A stretch of DNA of 64,000 nucleotides, from contig NZ_QFBC01000002.1 of the NCBI RefSeq assembly GCF_003122325.1, positions 310,001 to 374,000 on the forward strand, read 5' to 3'. The position numbers were made by a program, and so were the translations under genes. Shown in pieces: positions 33,527-43,248 of the stretch; position 1 is the first letter of the stretch; every line of letters starts with the position of its first letter. Under the pieces are notes generated by a model that was not told the origin of the DNA, ran no database searches, and saw only the letters and a list, made by a program, of their open reading frames with translations. The DNA is from Rhizobium album. GTDB lineage: Bacteria; Pseudomonadota; Alphaproteobacteria; Rhizobiales; Rhizobiaceae.

Positions 33527-33809
33527 GGCTCCGAAGATGGATCAATCGCGTCGATCGTACATCATGACCCGCGTTGCTCTGATGTTCGACGAGCATTCGG
33601 TCACCGACGATGAGGTGACCGAGCTCTTCAACACCCCGCACAAATTCCATCAGGATTTGACCATGGCGCGCCATGTGACCGGCGCCGCCCATGCTGTGGC
33701 AGAAGCCACCTATCAACGGCTCATCGAAGAAGCCAGGGCGATCTGGGGCGACGACGCAGCGGCCCAGCTGGCTGACAAATTCCAGATGGCAACGCCCGCA
33801 AAGAAATAA
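33519..33809 (+). CDS. Small protein in the accessory chain
   Basis: A 96-residue protein; ATG 33519 follows GGGGAG and overlaps the upstream stop. It contains acidic and helical segments (MFDEHSVTDDEVTELFNTPHKFHQDLTMARHVTGAAHAVAEATYQRLIEEARAIWGD). No known motif. Likely an accessory gene, cotranscribed with the antirepressor. Confidence 0.6.
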   Translation: MVKAPKMDQSRRSYIMTRVALMFDEHSVTDDEVTELFNTPHKFHQDLTMARHVTGAAHAVAEATYQRLIEEARAIWGDDAAAQLADKFQMATPAKK

Positions 33810-33866
33810 TCGACCGGCTCAATTTTGAGCCGATCTCCACCGTTTCAAATTCTCGGAGAAACCACC

Positions 33867-34202
33867 ATGCCGAACACATCAGTTCCGGCCACCGGCGAAG
33901 CCGTGCCCGCGGGCGCCGCCGATCCGCTCCTGTCGACCATCCTCAGCTACCGCGACGGCTGCAAGGCCTACGCTGACGGCCTGACCGAAGAGGATATCGA
34001 CAATGACGATACCCTTTTCGAGCGGACCTATGGCGAGCAGATGCGCGCGCTCACCGCTTGGCAAGATCCAGCCACCACGCCGGAAGGCGCGATCGAGGCT
34101 CTTCGCCTGATCAAAGATGAGCGGATGATCACCGAACCAATGGGCGTCGCCATGGTCGACGCGGCTATCGGCTATTTGGAAGGAAAGGCGGTGCAGCAAT
34201 GA
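33867..34202 (+). CDS. Acidic small protein in the accessory chain
   Basis: A 111-residue protein starting at ATG 33867 after CGGAGAAACCACC. It is strongly acidic in the middle (LTEEDIDNDDTLFERTYGEQM) and helical. It overlaps the next gene by 4 nt. Acidic small proteins in such loci are sometimes DNA mimics, but nothing here proves that. Confidence 0.58.
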   Translation: MPNTSVPATGEAVPAGAADPLLSTILSYRDGCKAYADGLTEEDIDNDDTLFERTYGEQMRALTAWQDPATTPEGAIEALRLIKDERMITEPMGVAMVDAAIGYLEGKAVQQ

Positions 34203-34477
34203 CTTCGAACCTCTTCCCGTCACTCACGGTGTCGATCAACCGCGAGCGATACGAACCTTCTGACCTGTTCTATTCCCTCCTTGACCTACATCATCTTGCG
34301 AAGACGATGGTCGGGTTCATGTCCGAGATGGATTACGGGACCAGCGACAATCGCAACCGTGATCTGGATAGGGCCTTTGCACTCGCAAAAATCGTCTCTG
34401 ACCACGTCCATTTGGTCACGGTTATGGCAGCCACGTTGGACGGAGGCCCCGGCGAAGTAGGGAATATGCTGTCATGA
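34199..34477 (+). CDS. Small protein in the accessory chain
   Basis: A 92-residue protein with a mixed sequence (NREREYE-like start, FYSLLDLHHLAKTMVGFMSEMDYGTSDNRNRDLDRAFALAKIVSDHVHLVTV). ATGA overlaps at both ends. No family recognised. Confidence 0.58.
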   Translation: MTSNLFPSLTVSINRERYEPSDLFYSLLDLHHLAKTMVGFMSEMDYGTSDNRNRDLDRAFALAKIVSDHVHLVTVMAATLDGGPGEVGNMLS

Positions 34478-34770
34478 CCCCCACCCTCTGGACACTGATT
34501 GTAACCTACTTCGAAGCTCAGGTAGCGTGGGAAGCCATTTTCGATAAGCCCCAAGACAAAGACGGCGCCAGTCCGGAATTTATCAAGATGGACGAGGTGC
34601 AGCGGGAAATCATTGAGTACCGTTGCCAGTCGCTCGCTGAAATTTCGGTGAAGGCTTCCTTCTTACTCAACGATGACTCGACAATGGATCGCCTCATCAA
34701 TTGCAAGCGCAACGGGGAGCCGGTCATTAACTTCCTTTTGCGGTCGATGATCGTCGAGGAGGAGGAGTGA
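34474..34770 (+). CDS. Small protein in the accessory chain
   Basis: A 98-residue protein overlapping the previous stop and ending in a run of Glu codons (IVEEEE) that doubles as the next gene's Shine-Dalgarno (GAGGAGGAG). Helical composition (WTLIVTYFEAQVAWEAIFDKPQDK). No family recognised. Confidence 0.58.
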   Translation: MTPTLWTLIVTYFEAQVAWEAIFDKPQDKDGASPEFIKMDEVQREIIEYRCQSLAEISVKASFLLNDDSTMDRLINCKRNGEPVINFLLRSMIVEEEE

Positions 34771-34964
34771 TGGCTCACCCGCTCCTCACACAGGCCTCGT
34801 GCGCCGTCGCTGGTGACATCGCCGAAGTAAAGGCCATCGCTAACCACCTCGCTCAGGTCATGAAACGCATTCATGGTCTCGAATGGCGGGTCGAGATCGA
34901 ACACGATCCAGAGGTCGCCATGGTCCTCGTCGTTCCGAAACTCGATGAAGAGGGGCGTCGATGA
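34770..34964 (+). CDS. Small protein in the accessory chain
   Basis: A 64-residue protein; ATG 34770 is preferred over GTG 34767 because GAGGAGGAG sits just upstream. Reading: SCAVAGDIAEVKAIANHLAQVMKRIHGLEWRVEIEHDPEVAMVLVVPKLDEEG, a short helix-strand protein. Overlaps the next start by 4 nt. Function unknown. Confidence 0.56.
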   Translation: MAHPLLTQASCAVAGDIAEVKAIANHLAQVMKRIHGLEWRVEIEHDPEVAMVLVVPKLDEEGRR

Positions 34965-35224
34965 ACCAGATCCTCAATGAAGCGATCGACCGCGGCTGGC
35001 TCGCAATCGCTCTTATCCGCGTCTGCCAGGCGGCTTGCCACGACACGGCGAACGGCCTGCGCGATCAGAAGGACATCTATCTCGGTGGCGCCCTCTGGCA
35101 GGTGTTGACGCATGCGCAAGAGATCCTGGACCGGAACCAGGACTTCTTGCTCGAGCGCATGGAAGCCATCCTTGAAGCTGAAATCTCGCAGGATGGCCCT
35201 GTGGATAATGGGGAAAACTCGTGA
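34961..35224 (+). CDS. Small protein in the accessory chain
   Basis: An 87-residue protein with helical segments (AIDRGWLAIALIRVCQAACHDTANGLRDQKDIYLGGALWQVLTHAQEILDRNQDFLLERM). Two cysteines are in the first helix. Coupled by overlaps on both sides. No family recognised. Confidence 0.58.
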   Translation: MNQILNEAIDRGWLAIALIRVCQAACHDTANGLRDQKDIYLGGALWQVLTHAQEILDRNQDFLLERMEAILEAEISQDGPVDNGENS

Positions 35225-35391
35225 TGACGGACTATGAGCGCCACGACACGAAAACCGCGAATGCCGAAGCCAAGGCAGCATTTATCGAACTGGTGAAGGC
35301 AATGGCCCGCGCGCAGGCTCGTATTGACCTGCTGCCCCCTGCCCCCGTCAATGACAACGACAATGGAAAGGGCACCAGGGGATCAGCATGA
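35224..35391 (+). CDS. Very small protein immediately before the integrase (55 residues)
   Basis: ATG 35224 overlaps the upstream stop and its TGA overlaps the integrase ATG (ATGA). Reading: ANAEAKAAFIELVKAMARAQARIDLLPPAPVND, a short helix with a polar tail. This position is where recombination directionality factors are sometimes found, but no basic DNA-binding motif supports it. Function unknown. Confidence 0.58.
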   Translation: MTDYERHDTKTANAEAKAAFIELVKAMARAQARIDLLPPAPVNDNDNGKGTRGSA

Positions 35392-36989
35392 AGCGCGCTG
35401 TCATTTACGCCAGATACTCGACGGACCTGCAAAACGATGCGTCCGTCGAGGACCAGATCAGGATATGCACGGCCCTCGCCGAAAGGCAGGGGCTGTCTGT
35501 CGTCGGAGAGTATCACGACCGAGCCAAGTCCGGCGCCTCGATGTTCGGCCGCCCAGGGCTGGCGAGCATGATGCAGGCTGCCGAGCACGGCGCTTTCGAA
35601 GTCGTCATTGCCGAAGCGCCCGACCGCCTGTCACGCGACATCGCGGATCTTGGCTCCATGCACAAGATGCTGACGTTCCGAGGGATCGAGCTTCATTGCG
35701 TCAACGGCGGGAAGATCGACACGATGCAGGTCGGGCTTTACGGCCTGGTCGGCCAGATGCAGCGAGAGGAAGGGGCGAAGAAGGTCCGACGCGGTATGGT
35801 CGGTGTTGTTCAGTCCGGCAGGAGCGCCGGCGGCCGCAGCTACGGCTATCGTCCGGTACCGGGGAAGCCCGGTGAGCTTGAGATTGTCGAATCCGAGGCG
35901 GAAGTGATCCGGCGGATCTTCGATTATTTCGCGGCCGGCATCTCGCCCAGGACGATAGCGGGGAAACTCAACGACGAAGGGGTTGCTCCGCCCCGTGGCA
36001 CGAAATGGAACGCATCCACGATCAACGGCAACGGCGCACGTGGCTATGGCATCCTGAGAAATCCGCTCTATGCCGGCACGCTGGTCTGGAACCGGGTCCG
36101 GATGATCAAAGACCCGTCCACGGGAATGCGCGTATCACGGCCGAACGATGAAGCCGATTTTCAAAGGCAGGAAATGCCTCACCTTCGGATCGTCTCAGAC
36201 GAAATTTATCATGCCGTCCAGCAGCGCAAAGAGGCTCGGGGTGGCAAGCACGCCAAAACGACAGCGAAGGGCAAGCGCCTGCTGTCCGGACTGCTGAAAT
36301 GCGGGAAGTGCGGAGGGGGATTGTCGATCGTTGGCGCAGACCGGAGCGGCCCGCGTGTCGTCTGCAGCACCCACAAAGAATCAGGCACCTGCGACAACAA
36401 TGCTCGCTACTACGTGGAGAAGATCGAGCGGAAGGTTATCGACACTCTGCGGATGCAGTTCGCCGACACCGATGTTATTGACGCCTACGTCAAAGAATAC
36501 GAGGCCGAGCAGAAGCGGGCGACGCTGGAACGGCGCAAGGGACGTGCCGCAGCCGAAAAAGGCCTACAGGAGGCCAAGGACGCTATTTCCGCAGTGGTCC
36601 TGAAGCTGGCGAAGGGTCTGATCGAAGATGACGACGCAGCGGCCATTCTGCCGGGTCTGCGTGCGGAGCGCGAAAGGTTCAAAGCCGAACTCGAAGCGCA
36701 AGAGCCGGAACAGAGGGTCATCGAGATCAAACCGAAGGCGATTGAGAAGTTTCGGGAGAGCGTCACGCGCATCGCCGACATCCTAACGAGGCAGGACGGC
36801 GAATTCCATATCGACCTGATGAAGCACTTCCGACAGGTAATTGCCGCTGTCATCGTCCAGCCCCGCCGCCCTGGCGAGGAATATCAGATCGAAATCAAGG
36901 GATATTTGTCCAGTTTGATCAGCCCGGACTTGTCGGCTGTTATAGTGGTAGCGGGAGAGGGACTTGAACCCCCGACACGCGGATTATGA
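35388..36989 (+). CDS. Large serine recombinase (integrase)
   Basis: A 533-residue protein. The resolvase domain begins YARYSTDLQNDASVEDQ, with Ser11 as the catalytic residue. A recombinase domain follows (about residues 165-260, with TIAGKLNDEGVAPPRGTKWN). A zinc ribbon is near residues 300-345 (CGKCGG, CSTHKESGTC), then a long coiled coil. It would integrate and, with a partner, excise the prophage. The last codons and the stop lie inside the opposing tRNA-Met gene, so its C-terminal residues (AGEGLEPPTRGL) are antisense tRNA sequence. Confidence 0.9.
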   Translation: MKRAVIYARYSTDLQNDASVEDQIRICTALAERQGLSVVGEYHDRAKSGASMFGRPGLASMMQAAEHGAFEVVIAEAPDRLSRDIADLGSMHKMLTFRGIELHCVNGGKIDTMQVGLYGLVGQMQREEGAKKVRRGMVGVVQSGRSAGGRSYGYRPVPGKPGELEIVESEAEVIRRIFDYFAAGISPRTIAGKLNDEGVAPPRGTKWNASTINGNGARGYGILRNPLYAGTLVWNRVRMIKDPSTGMRVSRPNDEADFQRQEMPHLRIVSDEIYHAVQQRKEARGGKHAKTTAKGKRLLSGLLKCGKCGGGLSIVGADRSGPRVVCSTHKESGTCDNNARYYVEKIERKVIDTLRMQFADTDVIDAYVKEYEAEQKRATLERRKGRAAAEKGLQEAKDAISAVVLKLAKGLIEDDDAAAILPGLRAERERFKAELEAQEPEQRVIEIKPKAIEKFRESVTRIADILTRQDGEFHIDLMKHFRQVIAAVIVQPRRPGEEYQIEIKGYLSSLISPDLSAVIVVAGEGLEPPTRGL

Positions 36990-37022
36990 TTCCGCTGCTC
37001 TAACCACCTGAGCTACCCCGCC
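36946..37022 (-). tRNA. tRNA-Met (CAT), prophage attachment site
   Basis: A 77-nt cloverleaf can be folded by eye. The acceptor stem GGCGGGG pairs with TCCCGCT (two G-U/T pairs), there is a five-pair anticodon stem GCGGA/TCCGC around the loop ATCATAA with anticodon CAT, a T-arm with TTCAAGT, and an encoded CCA. It is on the host side of the prophage, with its 3' end pointing into the prophage. The integrase gene ends within it, and the TGA stop overlaps the anticodon region. It remains complete, so integration preserved the tRNA. Confidence 0.93.
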
Positions 37023-37145
37023 ATATCCGGGCCGAAAGAGGCGTTTTGTGCCCGGCCCGTCTGGATGTGCGGCTTATAGAATCCCCGCACCTCCAGTGTC
37101 AAGCGCCTGATTGGGGAAAACTTTCCGGTCTTGCGCGATTGGCTT

Positions 37146-38342
37146 TCATGCCGCCACGGGTGTTGCGAGCAGGGCGCGCAGGCAGGCCTCTGCATCCGCG
37201 GCGCGTTCGGAACGCTCGATGAAACCGCCGCCGTAGACGCGGGCGTCCGGCCCCTCGGCCGAATAGAGGACGCAGGCCTGGCCCGGCGCCACGCCCGCCT
37301 CGCCGACGGAAAGATCGACATGGATGCCGCTATCGTCCGCATGCAGCACAGCCGGTGCCGGCGGGCGGGTGGAGCGCACCTTGGCGAAGCAGGCAAAGCC
37401 GTCGGCGGCTTCGCTGCCGAGCGGGCCGTCGCCCAGCCAGTTGACGTCGCGCAGATAGACCCGGTGGGTTTCCAGCGCTTCCTTCGGGCCGACGATGACG
37501 CGGCGCGAGCGGGCGTCGAGATAGACGACATAGAGCGGATCGCCGGTGGCGATGCCGATGCCGCGGCGCTGGCCGATGGTGTAGTGCAGGATACCGTCGT
37601 GGCGGCCGAGCACGCGGCCGTCGAGATGGACGATATCGCCGGCCAGCGCCGCGTTCGGCTTCAGCTTGGCGACGATGTCGGAATATTTGCCCTGCGGCAC
37701 GAAACAGATGTCCTGGCTATCCGCCTTCTTGGCGACGACGAGACCCATGTCTTCGGCGAGCGCCCGCGTTTCCGCCTTGGAGAGATGGCCGAGCGGGAAA
37801 CGCAGGTAGTCGATCTGTTCCTGCGTCGTGGCGAACAGGAAATAGCTCTGGTCGCGATCGGAATCGATCGGCCGGTAGAGGCTGCGGCGGTTCGGCAGGC
37901 CCGGAGCGGGATTGGGCCGCGAGCGGATGTAGTGGCCGGTCGCCAGCGCGTCGGCGCCCAGTTCCCGCGCCGTCGCCAAGAGGTCGGCGAACTTGACGGT
38001 CTGGTTGCAGGCGACGCAGGGGATCGGCGTCTCGCCGGCGACGTAGCTTTCGGCGAAGGGATTGATCACCGTCTCGCGGAAGCGGGCTTCGTAATCGAGC
38101 ACGTAATGCGGAATGCCGAGCGTTTCGCAGACCCGGCGCGCATCGTCGATATCCTGGCCGGCGCAACAGGAGCCGGCGCGATGCACCGCGGCGCCGTGAT
38201 CGTAGAGCTGCAGGGTGATGCCCAGCACGTCGTAACCTTCGCGCTTCAGCACGCCGGCCACCACCGAGCTGTCGACGCCACCCGACATGGCAACGACGAT
38301 GCGCGTGTCTTCGGGCTTCTTGTCAAAATCGAGCGTATTCAC
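37146..38342 (-). CDS. mnmA: tRNA 2-thiouridylase MnmA
   Basis: A 398-residue enzyme that thiolates U34 in the anticodon of Lys, Glu and Gln tRNAs. The PP-loop motif SGGVDSSV follows the start ([16 protein letters not shown]), with the catalytic Cys pair region ([10 protein letters not shown]) and a second conserved Cys near the C-terminal [10 protein letters not shown] segment. GTG 38342 (NTLDF) is chosen because rhizobial MnmA proteins begin at this sequence; a TTG at 38363 is possible. It lies just beyond the integrated prophage and is the first host gene to its right. Confidence 0.93.
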   Translation of the reverse strand: MNTLDFDKKPEDTRIVVAMSGGVDSSVVAGVLKREGYDVLGITLQLYDHGAAVHRAGSCCAGQDIDDARRVCETLGIPHYVLDYEARFRETVINPFAESYVAGETPIPCVACNQTVKFADLLATARELGADALATGHYIRSRPNPAPGLPNRRSLYRPIDSDRDQSYFLFATTQEQIDYLRFPLGHLSKAETRALAEDMGLVVAKKADSQDICFVPQGKYSDIVAKLKPNAALAGDIVHLDGRVLGRHDGILHYTIGQRRGIGIATGDPLYVVYLDARSRRVIVGPKEALETHRVYLRDVNWLGDGPLGSEAADGFACFAKVRSTRPPAPAVLHADDSGIHVDLSVGEAGVAPGQACVLYSAEGPDARVYGGGFIERSERAADAEACLRALLATPVAA

Positions 38343-38363
38343 GGGCGTCTCGCCAATCTTCAA

Positions 38364-38735
38364 TCAAGCGCGGCACATGTCATGAGAAAGAGGGCAACAC
38401 CGCGATCTGCCCTTGAGACCATACTCCGGCAGCGCCGGCCATGACAAGAATTGCCGCCGATATAGAAAGGAATGCCCGGCGTTTCAAGGGCGGAAAGCCG
38501 GCCGGCGCATGTTGCACCTGCCCCGCCAGGCGGTGATGATGCACGAATGCCGGCCGGAACAGCGCAACCGTTGAAGCAAGACGCGGATGAACACATTCCG
38601 CGCCCTGCCCTGTGACCTGCCCGGCATCATGGCGGTCACGGCGGGAGGATCGACGACGATCCGTCTGCCGCCGCGAGACTGGCCAAGCTCGCCGGCCTTG
38701 CCGGGGTCAGCCAGTGCCAGCTCAGCCGCAAAAGC
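38364..38735. other. Intergenic region between mnmA and the serA terminator
   Basis: About 370 nt with no supported gene. Open frames here are antisense to serA or have unlikely composition. It should contain the mnmA promoter, which I could not define. No repeats or RNA genes were seen. Confidence 0.5.
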
Positions 38736-38768
38736 AAAACCCCGGCGCCAGGACGGCGCCGGGGTTTT
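38736..38768 (-). terminator. Intrinsic terminator of serA
   Basis: Perfect 14-bp arms AAAACCCCGGCGCC and GGCGCCGGGGTTTT surround a 5-nt loop. Read leftward the hairpin follows the serA stop by about 25 nt and ends in T residues. This closes the serC-serA unit. Confidence 0.85.
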
Positions 38769-38793
38769 ACACATTTCCCGGGAGGAAAAACGA

Positions 38794-40389
38794 TCAGTCG
38801 ATGTTGAAGGTCAGCAGCTTCGCCTGGCGGATCGCCGGGTTGGAGCGCAGCTTGTCCAGCACGTCGTCGGTGACCACGCCATCGACGTAGAGCAGCGCGA
38901 TGGCATCGCCGCCCTGCTTGTCGCGGCCGAGCTGGAAGTTGGCGATGTTGACCTTGGCTTCGCCGAGCGTCGTGCCAATGAAGCCGATCATGCCGGGCAC
39001 GTCGGTGTTGGAGATGTAGATCATGTGCTGACCGACATCCGCATCCATGTTGATGCCCTTGATCTGGATGAAGCGTGGCTTGCCGTCGGAGAACACCGTG
39101 CCGGCAACCGAACGGGTCTGGTTGGCCGTGGTCACGGTCAGCTTGATGTAGCCGTCATAGACGCCGGTCTTGTCGCGCTTGACTTCGGAAAGGATGACGC
39201 CCTTTTCCTTGATCATGACAGGGGCCGAAACCATGTTGACGTCGGCCACCTGCGGCCGGATGAGGCCGGCGAGCAGCGCCGAGGTCAGCGCCTTGGTGTT
39301 CATCGTCGCGGTGGCGCCGTCGTACAGGATCTCGATTTCCTTGATGGCGCTTTCCGTGACCTGGCCGACAAAGGCGCCGAGAACGTCGGCGAGCCTGATG
39401 AACGGTTTTAGCCGCGGCGCTTCGTCGGCGGTGATCGACGGCATGTTGATGGCGTTGGAGACGGCACCCTTCATCAGGTAGTCCGACATCTGCTCGGCCA
39501 CCTGCAGGGCGACATTTTCCTGCGCTTCCGTGGTCGAGGCGCCGAGATGCGGCGTGCAGACGACGTTCGGCAGGCCGAAGAGCGGGCTTTCGGTGGCAGG
39601 CTCGACCTCGAAGACGTCGAAGCCGGCGCCGGCGACGTGGCCGGACTTCAGCGCTTCGGCAAGCGCCGCCTCATCGACGAGACCGCCGCGGGCGCAGTTG
39701 ACGATGCGCACGCCGGGCTTGGTCTTGGCCAGCGCTTCCCTGTTGAGGATGCCGCGCGTCTTGTCGGTCATCGGCACGTGCAGGGTGATGAAATCCGCCT
39801 GGGCCAGCAATTCGTCGAGTTCGACCTTGGTGACGCCCATTTCCTGGGCGCGTTCGGCCGAGAGGAAGGGGTCGTAGGCCAGCACGTTCATGCGCAGGCC
39901 AAGCGCCCGCGAGCAGACGATCGAGCCGATGTTGCCGGCGCCGATGACGCCGAGCGTCTTGCCGGTGATCTCGACACCCATGAACTTCGACTTTTCCCAC
40001 TTGCCGGCCTGCGTGGAACTATCGGCGGCCGGAAGCTGGCGGGCGACGGCGAACATGAGCGCGATGGCGTGTTCGGCGGTGGTGATCGAGTTGCCGAACG
40101 GCGTGTTCATGACGATGATACCGCGGCGCGAGGCGGCCGGGATATCGACGTTGTCGACGCCGATGCCGGCGCGGCCGATGACCTTGAGGTTGGTGGCGCT
40201 GGCGATCAGCTTTTCCGTCGCCTTGGTGGCGGAGCGGATGGCAAGGCCGTCATAATTGCCGATGATCTCGGCGAGCTTGTCCTTGTCCTTGCCGAGCTTC
40301 GGCTGGAAATCCACCTCTACGCCGCGATCGCGAAAAATCTGGACGGCAGTTTCCGACAGTTCGTCGGATACGAGAACGCGCGGTGCCAT
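38794..40389 (-). CDS. serA: D-3-phosphoglycerate dehydrogenase
   Basis: A 531-residue enzyme for the first step of serine biosynthesis (3-phosphoglycerate to 3-phosphohydroxypyruvate, NAD-dependent). The nucleotide-binding motif GVIGAGNIGS, the catalytic Arg/Glu/His region (NCARGGLVDE, and PHLGAST), an intermediate ASB domain and a C-terminal ACT domain (MIGFIGTTLGEAKVNIANF) are visible. ATG 40389 follows CAGGAGG, so an upstream in-frame start is not used. It is downstream of serC with a 71-bp gap and shares the serC leader. Confidence 0.96.
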   Translation of the reverse strand: MAPRVLVSDELSETAVQIFRDRGVEVDFQPKLGKDKDKLAEIIGNYDGLAIRSATKATEKLIASATNLKVIGRAGIGVDNVDIPAASRRGIIVMNTPFGNSITTAEHAIALMFAVARQLPAADSSTQAGKWEKSKFMGVEITGKTLGVIGAGNIGSIVCSRALGLRMNVLAYDPFLSAERAQEMGVTKVELDELLAQADFITLHVPMTDKTRGILNREALAKTKPGVRIVNCARGGLVDEAALAEALKSGHVAGAGFDVFEVEPATESPLFGLPNVVCTPHLGASTTEAQENVALQVAEQMSDYLMKGAVSNAINMPSITADEAPRLKPFIRLADVLGAFVGQVTESAIKEIEILYDGATATMNTKALTSALLAGLIRPQVADVNMVSAPVMIKEKGVILSEVKRDKTGVYDGYIKLTVTTANQTRSVAGTVFSDGKPRFIQIKGINMDADVGQHMIYISNTDVPGMIGFIGTTLGEAKVNIANFQLGRDKQGGDAIALLYVDGVVTDDVLDKLRSNPAIRQAKLLTFNID

Positions 40390-40460
40390 GAAGGCCTCCT
40401 GAAAAATTGTCAACGATGGAAGAATGGGGCTTCGCCTTGCGGGCGAAGCCGACGCAACAA

Positions 40461-41639
<1,179 letters not shown>

Positions 41640-41642
41640 TGG

Positions 41643-41679
41643 CTATCCTTCCAGATAGAAGCTCCTCGTTAGGGAGGAG
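41643..41679 (-). ncRNA. serC RNA leader (two hairpins)
   Basis: Just upstream of serC, leftward, are a hairpin with arms CTCCTC/GAGGAG (about 41662-41679) and a second with arms CTATC/GATAG (about 41643-41658). The second overlaps the Shine-Dalgarno of serC (AAGGA in the loop/stem). This two-hairpin leader is the alphaproteobacterial serC RNA motif known from comparative genomics. It probably controls serC-serA translation or transcription. Confidence 0.68.
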
Positions 41680-41753
41680 TGTCCTGACGCCGTTGCTATA
41701 GAGATGGACCGTCACAGTCAAGAAGGCAAAGTCGCGAAGAGGAAAATTTTTTG

Positions 41754-41786
41754 GCGGGCTGCGACATGGGATCTGTCGCAGCCCGC
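41754..41786 (-). terminator. Terminator-like hairpin downstream of the gene at 41794
   Basis: Perfect 13-bp arms GCGGGCTGCGACA and TGTCGCAGCCCGC around a 7-nt loop. Read leftward, it lies directly after the stop of the small gene 41794-42027 and is followed by C-A6-T4. The T-run is interrupted, but the strength of the stem supports a terminator. Confidence 0.65.
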
Positions 41787-41793
41787 AGAGATC

Positions 41794-42027
41794 TCAGTTC
41801 GAGGCGGCGTCGTCGCCATCCTTCTTCGATCGGCAATCAGCTACCCGAAGCGGCACGACGTTGTCCCGCGTCCGGTTGCATTGCTGGATCTTGCCTTGCA
41901 CGATCCGGATTTCCGCCAATGCATGGGCCAGCGGAGCGATCAGTTCCTCACATTCCGGCTGTTCCGTCGCAATCTGCAACGCGGTCTGTATGTGACTGTA
42001 GGCAAAGATGCATTGTCGCATAATCAT
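41794..42027 (-). CDS. Small hypothetical protein
   Basis: A 77-residue protein starting at ATG 42027 after a strong AGGAGG site (9 nt away). It is helical with four Cys residues and no signal peptide (RQCIFAYSHIQTALQIATEQPECEELIAPLAHALAEIRI). No family recognised. The good ribosome-binding site and the following terminator support a real gene. Confidence 0.66.
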   Translation of the reverse strand: MIMRQCIFAYSHIQTALQIATEQPECEELIAPLAHALAEIRIVQGKIQQCNRTRDNVVPLRVADCRSKKDGDDAASN

Positions 42028-42275
42028 CGCGAATCACCTCCTGCCGCGGACGTTACAGCGAGCGCGAGGCAGTTGCAGGCGAAAGTGGCCGAGGGGCCGT
42101 TCTGCGAAGGCCCAGGGTTAATCAAGCTTTAACGGCACGAGGAAAGGCCCTGCCCGGCAGGAATTTCACCGATGCTTATTGAAGCGGTATCAATAACTTA
42201 TCCACGAGCAACGCCAGTTCGGATGCCGCTGATTCGTTTCGGAACGGGATCGTTGCCGCGCATGGCAAGCCATAA

Positions 42276-43088
42276 CTACCAGAGGCTGATCCGCAAGCCG
42301 GCGCGGATCTCATGGCGCGAGAAACCATCGTCATCGCCGCGAATGCTGCCGCTGCCATCCGGTGCCGGGCCGAACATGTCGCCGCCGGCAATGTCGCTGT
42401 AGCGGTAACCGACATCGAGCTTGATCCGCTCGCTGACATCGTAGGAAACACCGGCCATCAAGGCATAAGTAAAACGCCAGCTGTTGCGGCCGTCGTAGCG
42501 GCCAGAGCCGCCGCCGACGCAGTTGATCCCGCCATCGGCGCAATAGGCCGTCATGGAAACATCGCCCCAGCGAAGCTGCGTCGCGCCGACGCCGGCGCCG
42601 ATATAGGGTGTCAGACCGACGACCGTGCCGAGATCGACATAACCATTGGCCAGGATGCCGACGCCGCGATAGACCGCGCTGCTTTTCGAACCGCAGGCCG
42701 CAGCCGCCGGACCGGCAACGCAGGCACCGCCAAAATCGACGTCGCCGTTGAACCGGTCGCGAAAAGTCTCCGCCGTCACGTCGGCACGAAACATGTCGTT
42801 GACTTGGTAACCGACACCCACGCCGTAAGAAACGGGATGGGAGAAGCGGGCATCGTCGAAACCGCGCGCCGTCACCGCGCCGCCTGCGTCATAAGCGGTG
42901 TAACCGGCTCCCTCGTCGCCGGTCCAGCCGGTGTAGCCGACATCGCCGCGAAGGTACCAGCCGGTCGCCGCCGGCGTCGTGGTGATTTCGGGCGCGAACA
43001 GATCCGGCACCTCATCGGCCGCACGCGCAGCGCCGCCAAGGCCAAGGGCCAGCACCGCCGCCGTCAGAAATACACAGGACCGGATCAT
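42276..43088 (-). CDS. Outer-membrane beta-barrel protein (paralogue 1)
   Basis: A 270-residue precursor; ATG 43088 chosen (GTG 43091 is adjacent). It has a signal peptide (residues 1-23, ending ARA-ADE). The mature protein has alternating strands typical of OmpA/Omp25-type rhizobial barrels (GWYLRGDVGYTGWTG, YGVGVGYQVNDMFRADVTAETFRDRFNG, WRFTYALMAGVSYDVSERIKLDVGYRYSDIAGG) and ends with a C-terminal strand (HEIRAGLRISLW) finishing in Trp, as required for outer-membrane insertion. The next gene upstream is a paralogue; a duplication is likely. Confidence 0.85.
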   Translation of the reverse strand: MIRSCVFLTAAVLALGLGGAARAADEVPDLFAPEITTTPAATGWYLRGDVGYTGWTGDEGAGYTAYDAGGAVTARGFDDARFSHPVSYGVGVGYQVNDMFRADVTAETFRDRFNGDVDFGGACVAGPAAAACGSKSSAVYRGVGILANGYVDLGTVVGLTPYIGAGVGATQLRWGDVSMTAYCADGGINCVGGGSGRYDGRNSWRFTYALMAGVSYDVSERIKLDVGYRYSDIAGGDMFGPAPDGSGSIRGDDDGFSRHEIRAGLRISLW

Positions 43089-43248
43089 CACAGCTATCCC
43101 GTTTTAAAATTAGAACCACATTAACTATGATCCTGTTCGGTTAACGACCCGTTAAGCATGTTCCTTAAGCTTTGCGAAACATACGGGCAGACGCGAAAAG
43201 CCGCCCGGAGGAAGATCCGGACGGCTTCTCGAACGTATCGGCGGTCGA

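Larger units (their letters stand above)
1..37022. mobile_element. Prophage (right part), integrated at tRNA-Met
   Basis: A contiguous block of phage genes runs from the window start to a serine recombinase that ends inside a tRNA-Met gene. It contains terminase, portal, capsid, neck, virion and fibre genes, a replication module, two immunity loci and an integrase. The host genes mnmA and serCA begin immediately beyond the tRNA. The left end and second attachment site are outside the window. The gene order (head genes, then neck, lysozyme-bearing virion protein, fibres, without tape-measure or sheath genes) suggests a short-tailed phage; that is inference. All major modules look intact, so the element may be inducible. 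Confidence 0.93.

Noticed and set aside
38360-38596. Leftward 78-codon frame between mnmA and serA
   Set aside because: Cys- and Pro-rich unnatural composition, no ribosome-binding site; it overlaps the mnmA start region where a promoter is expected.
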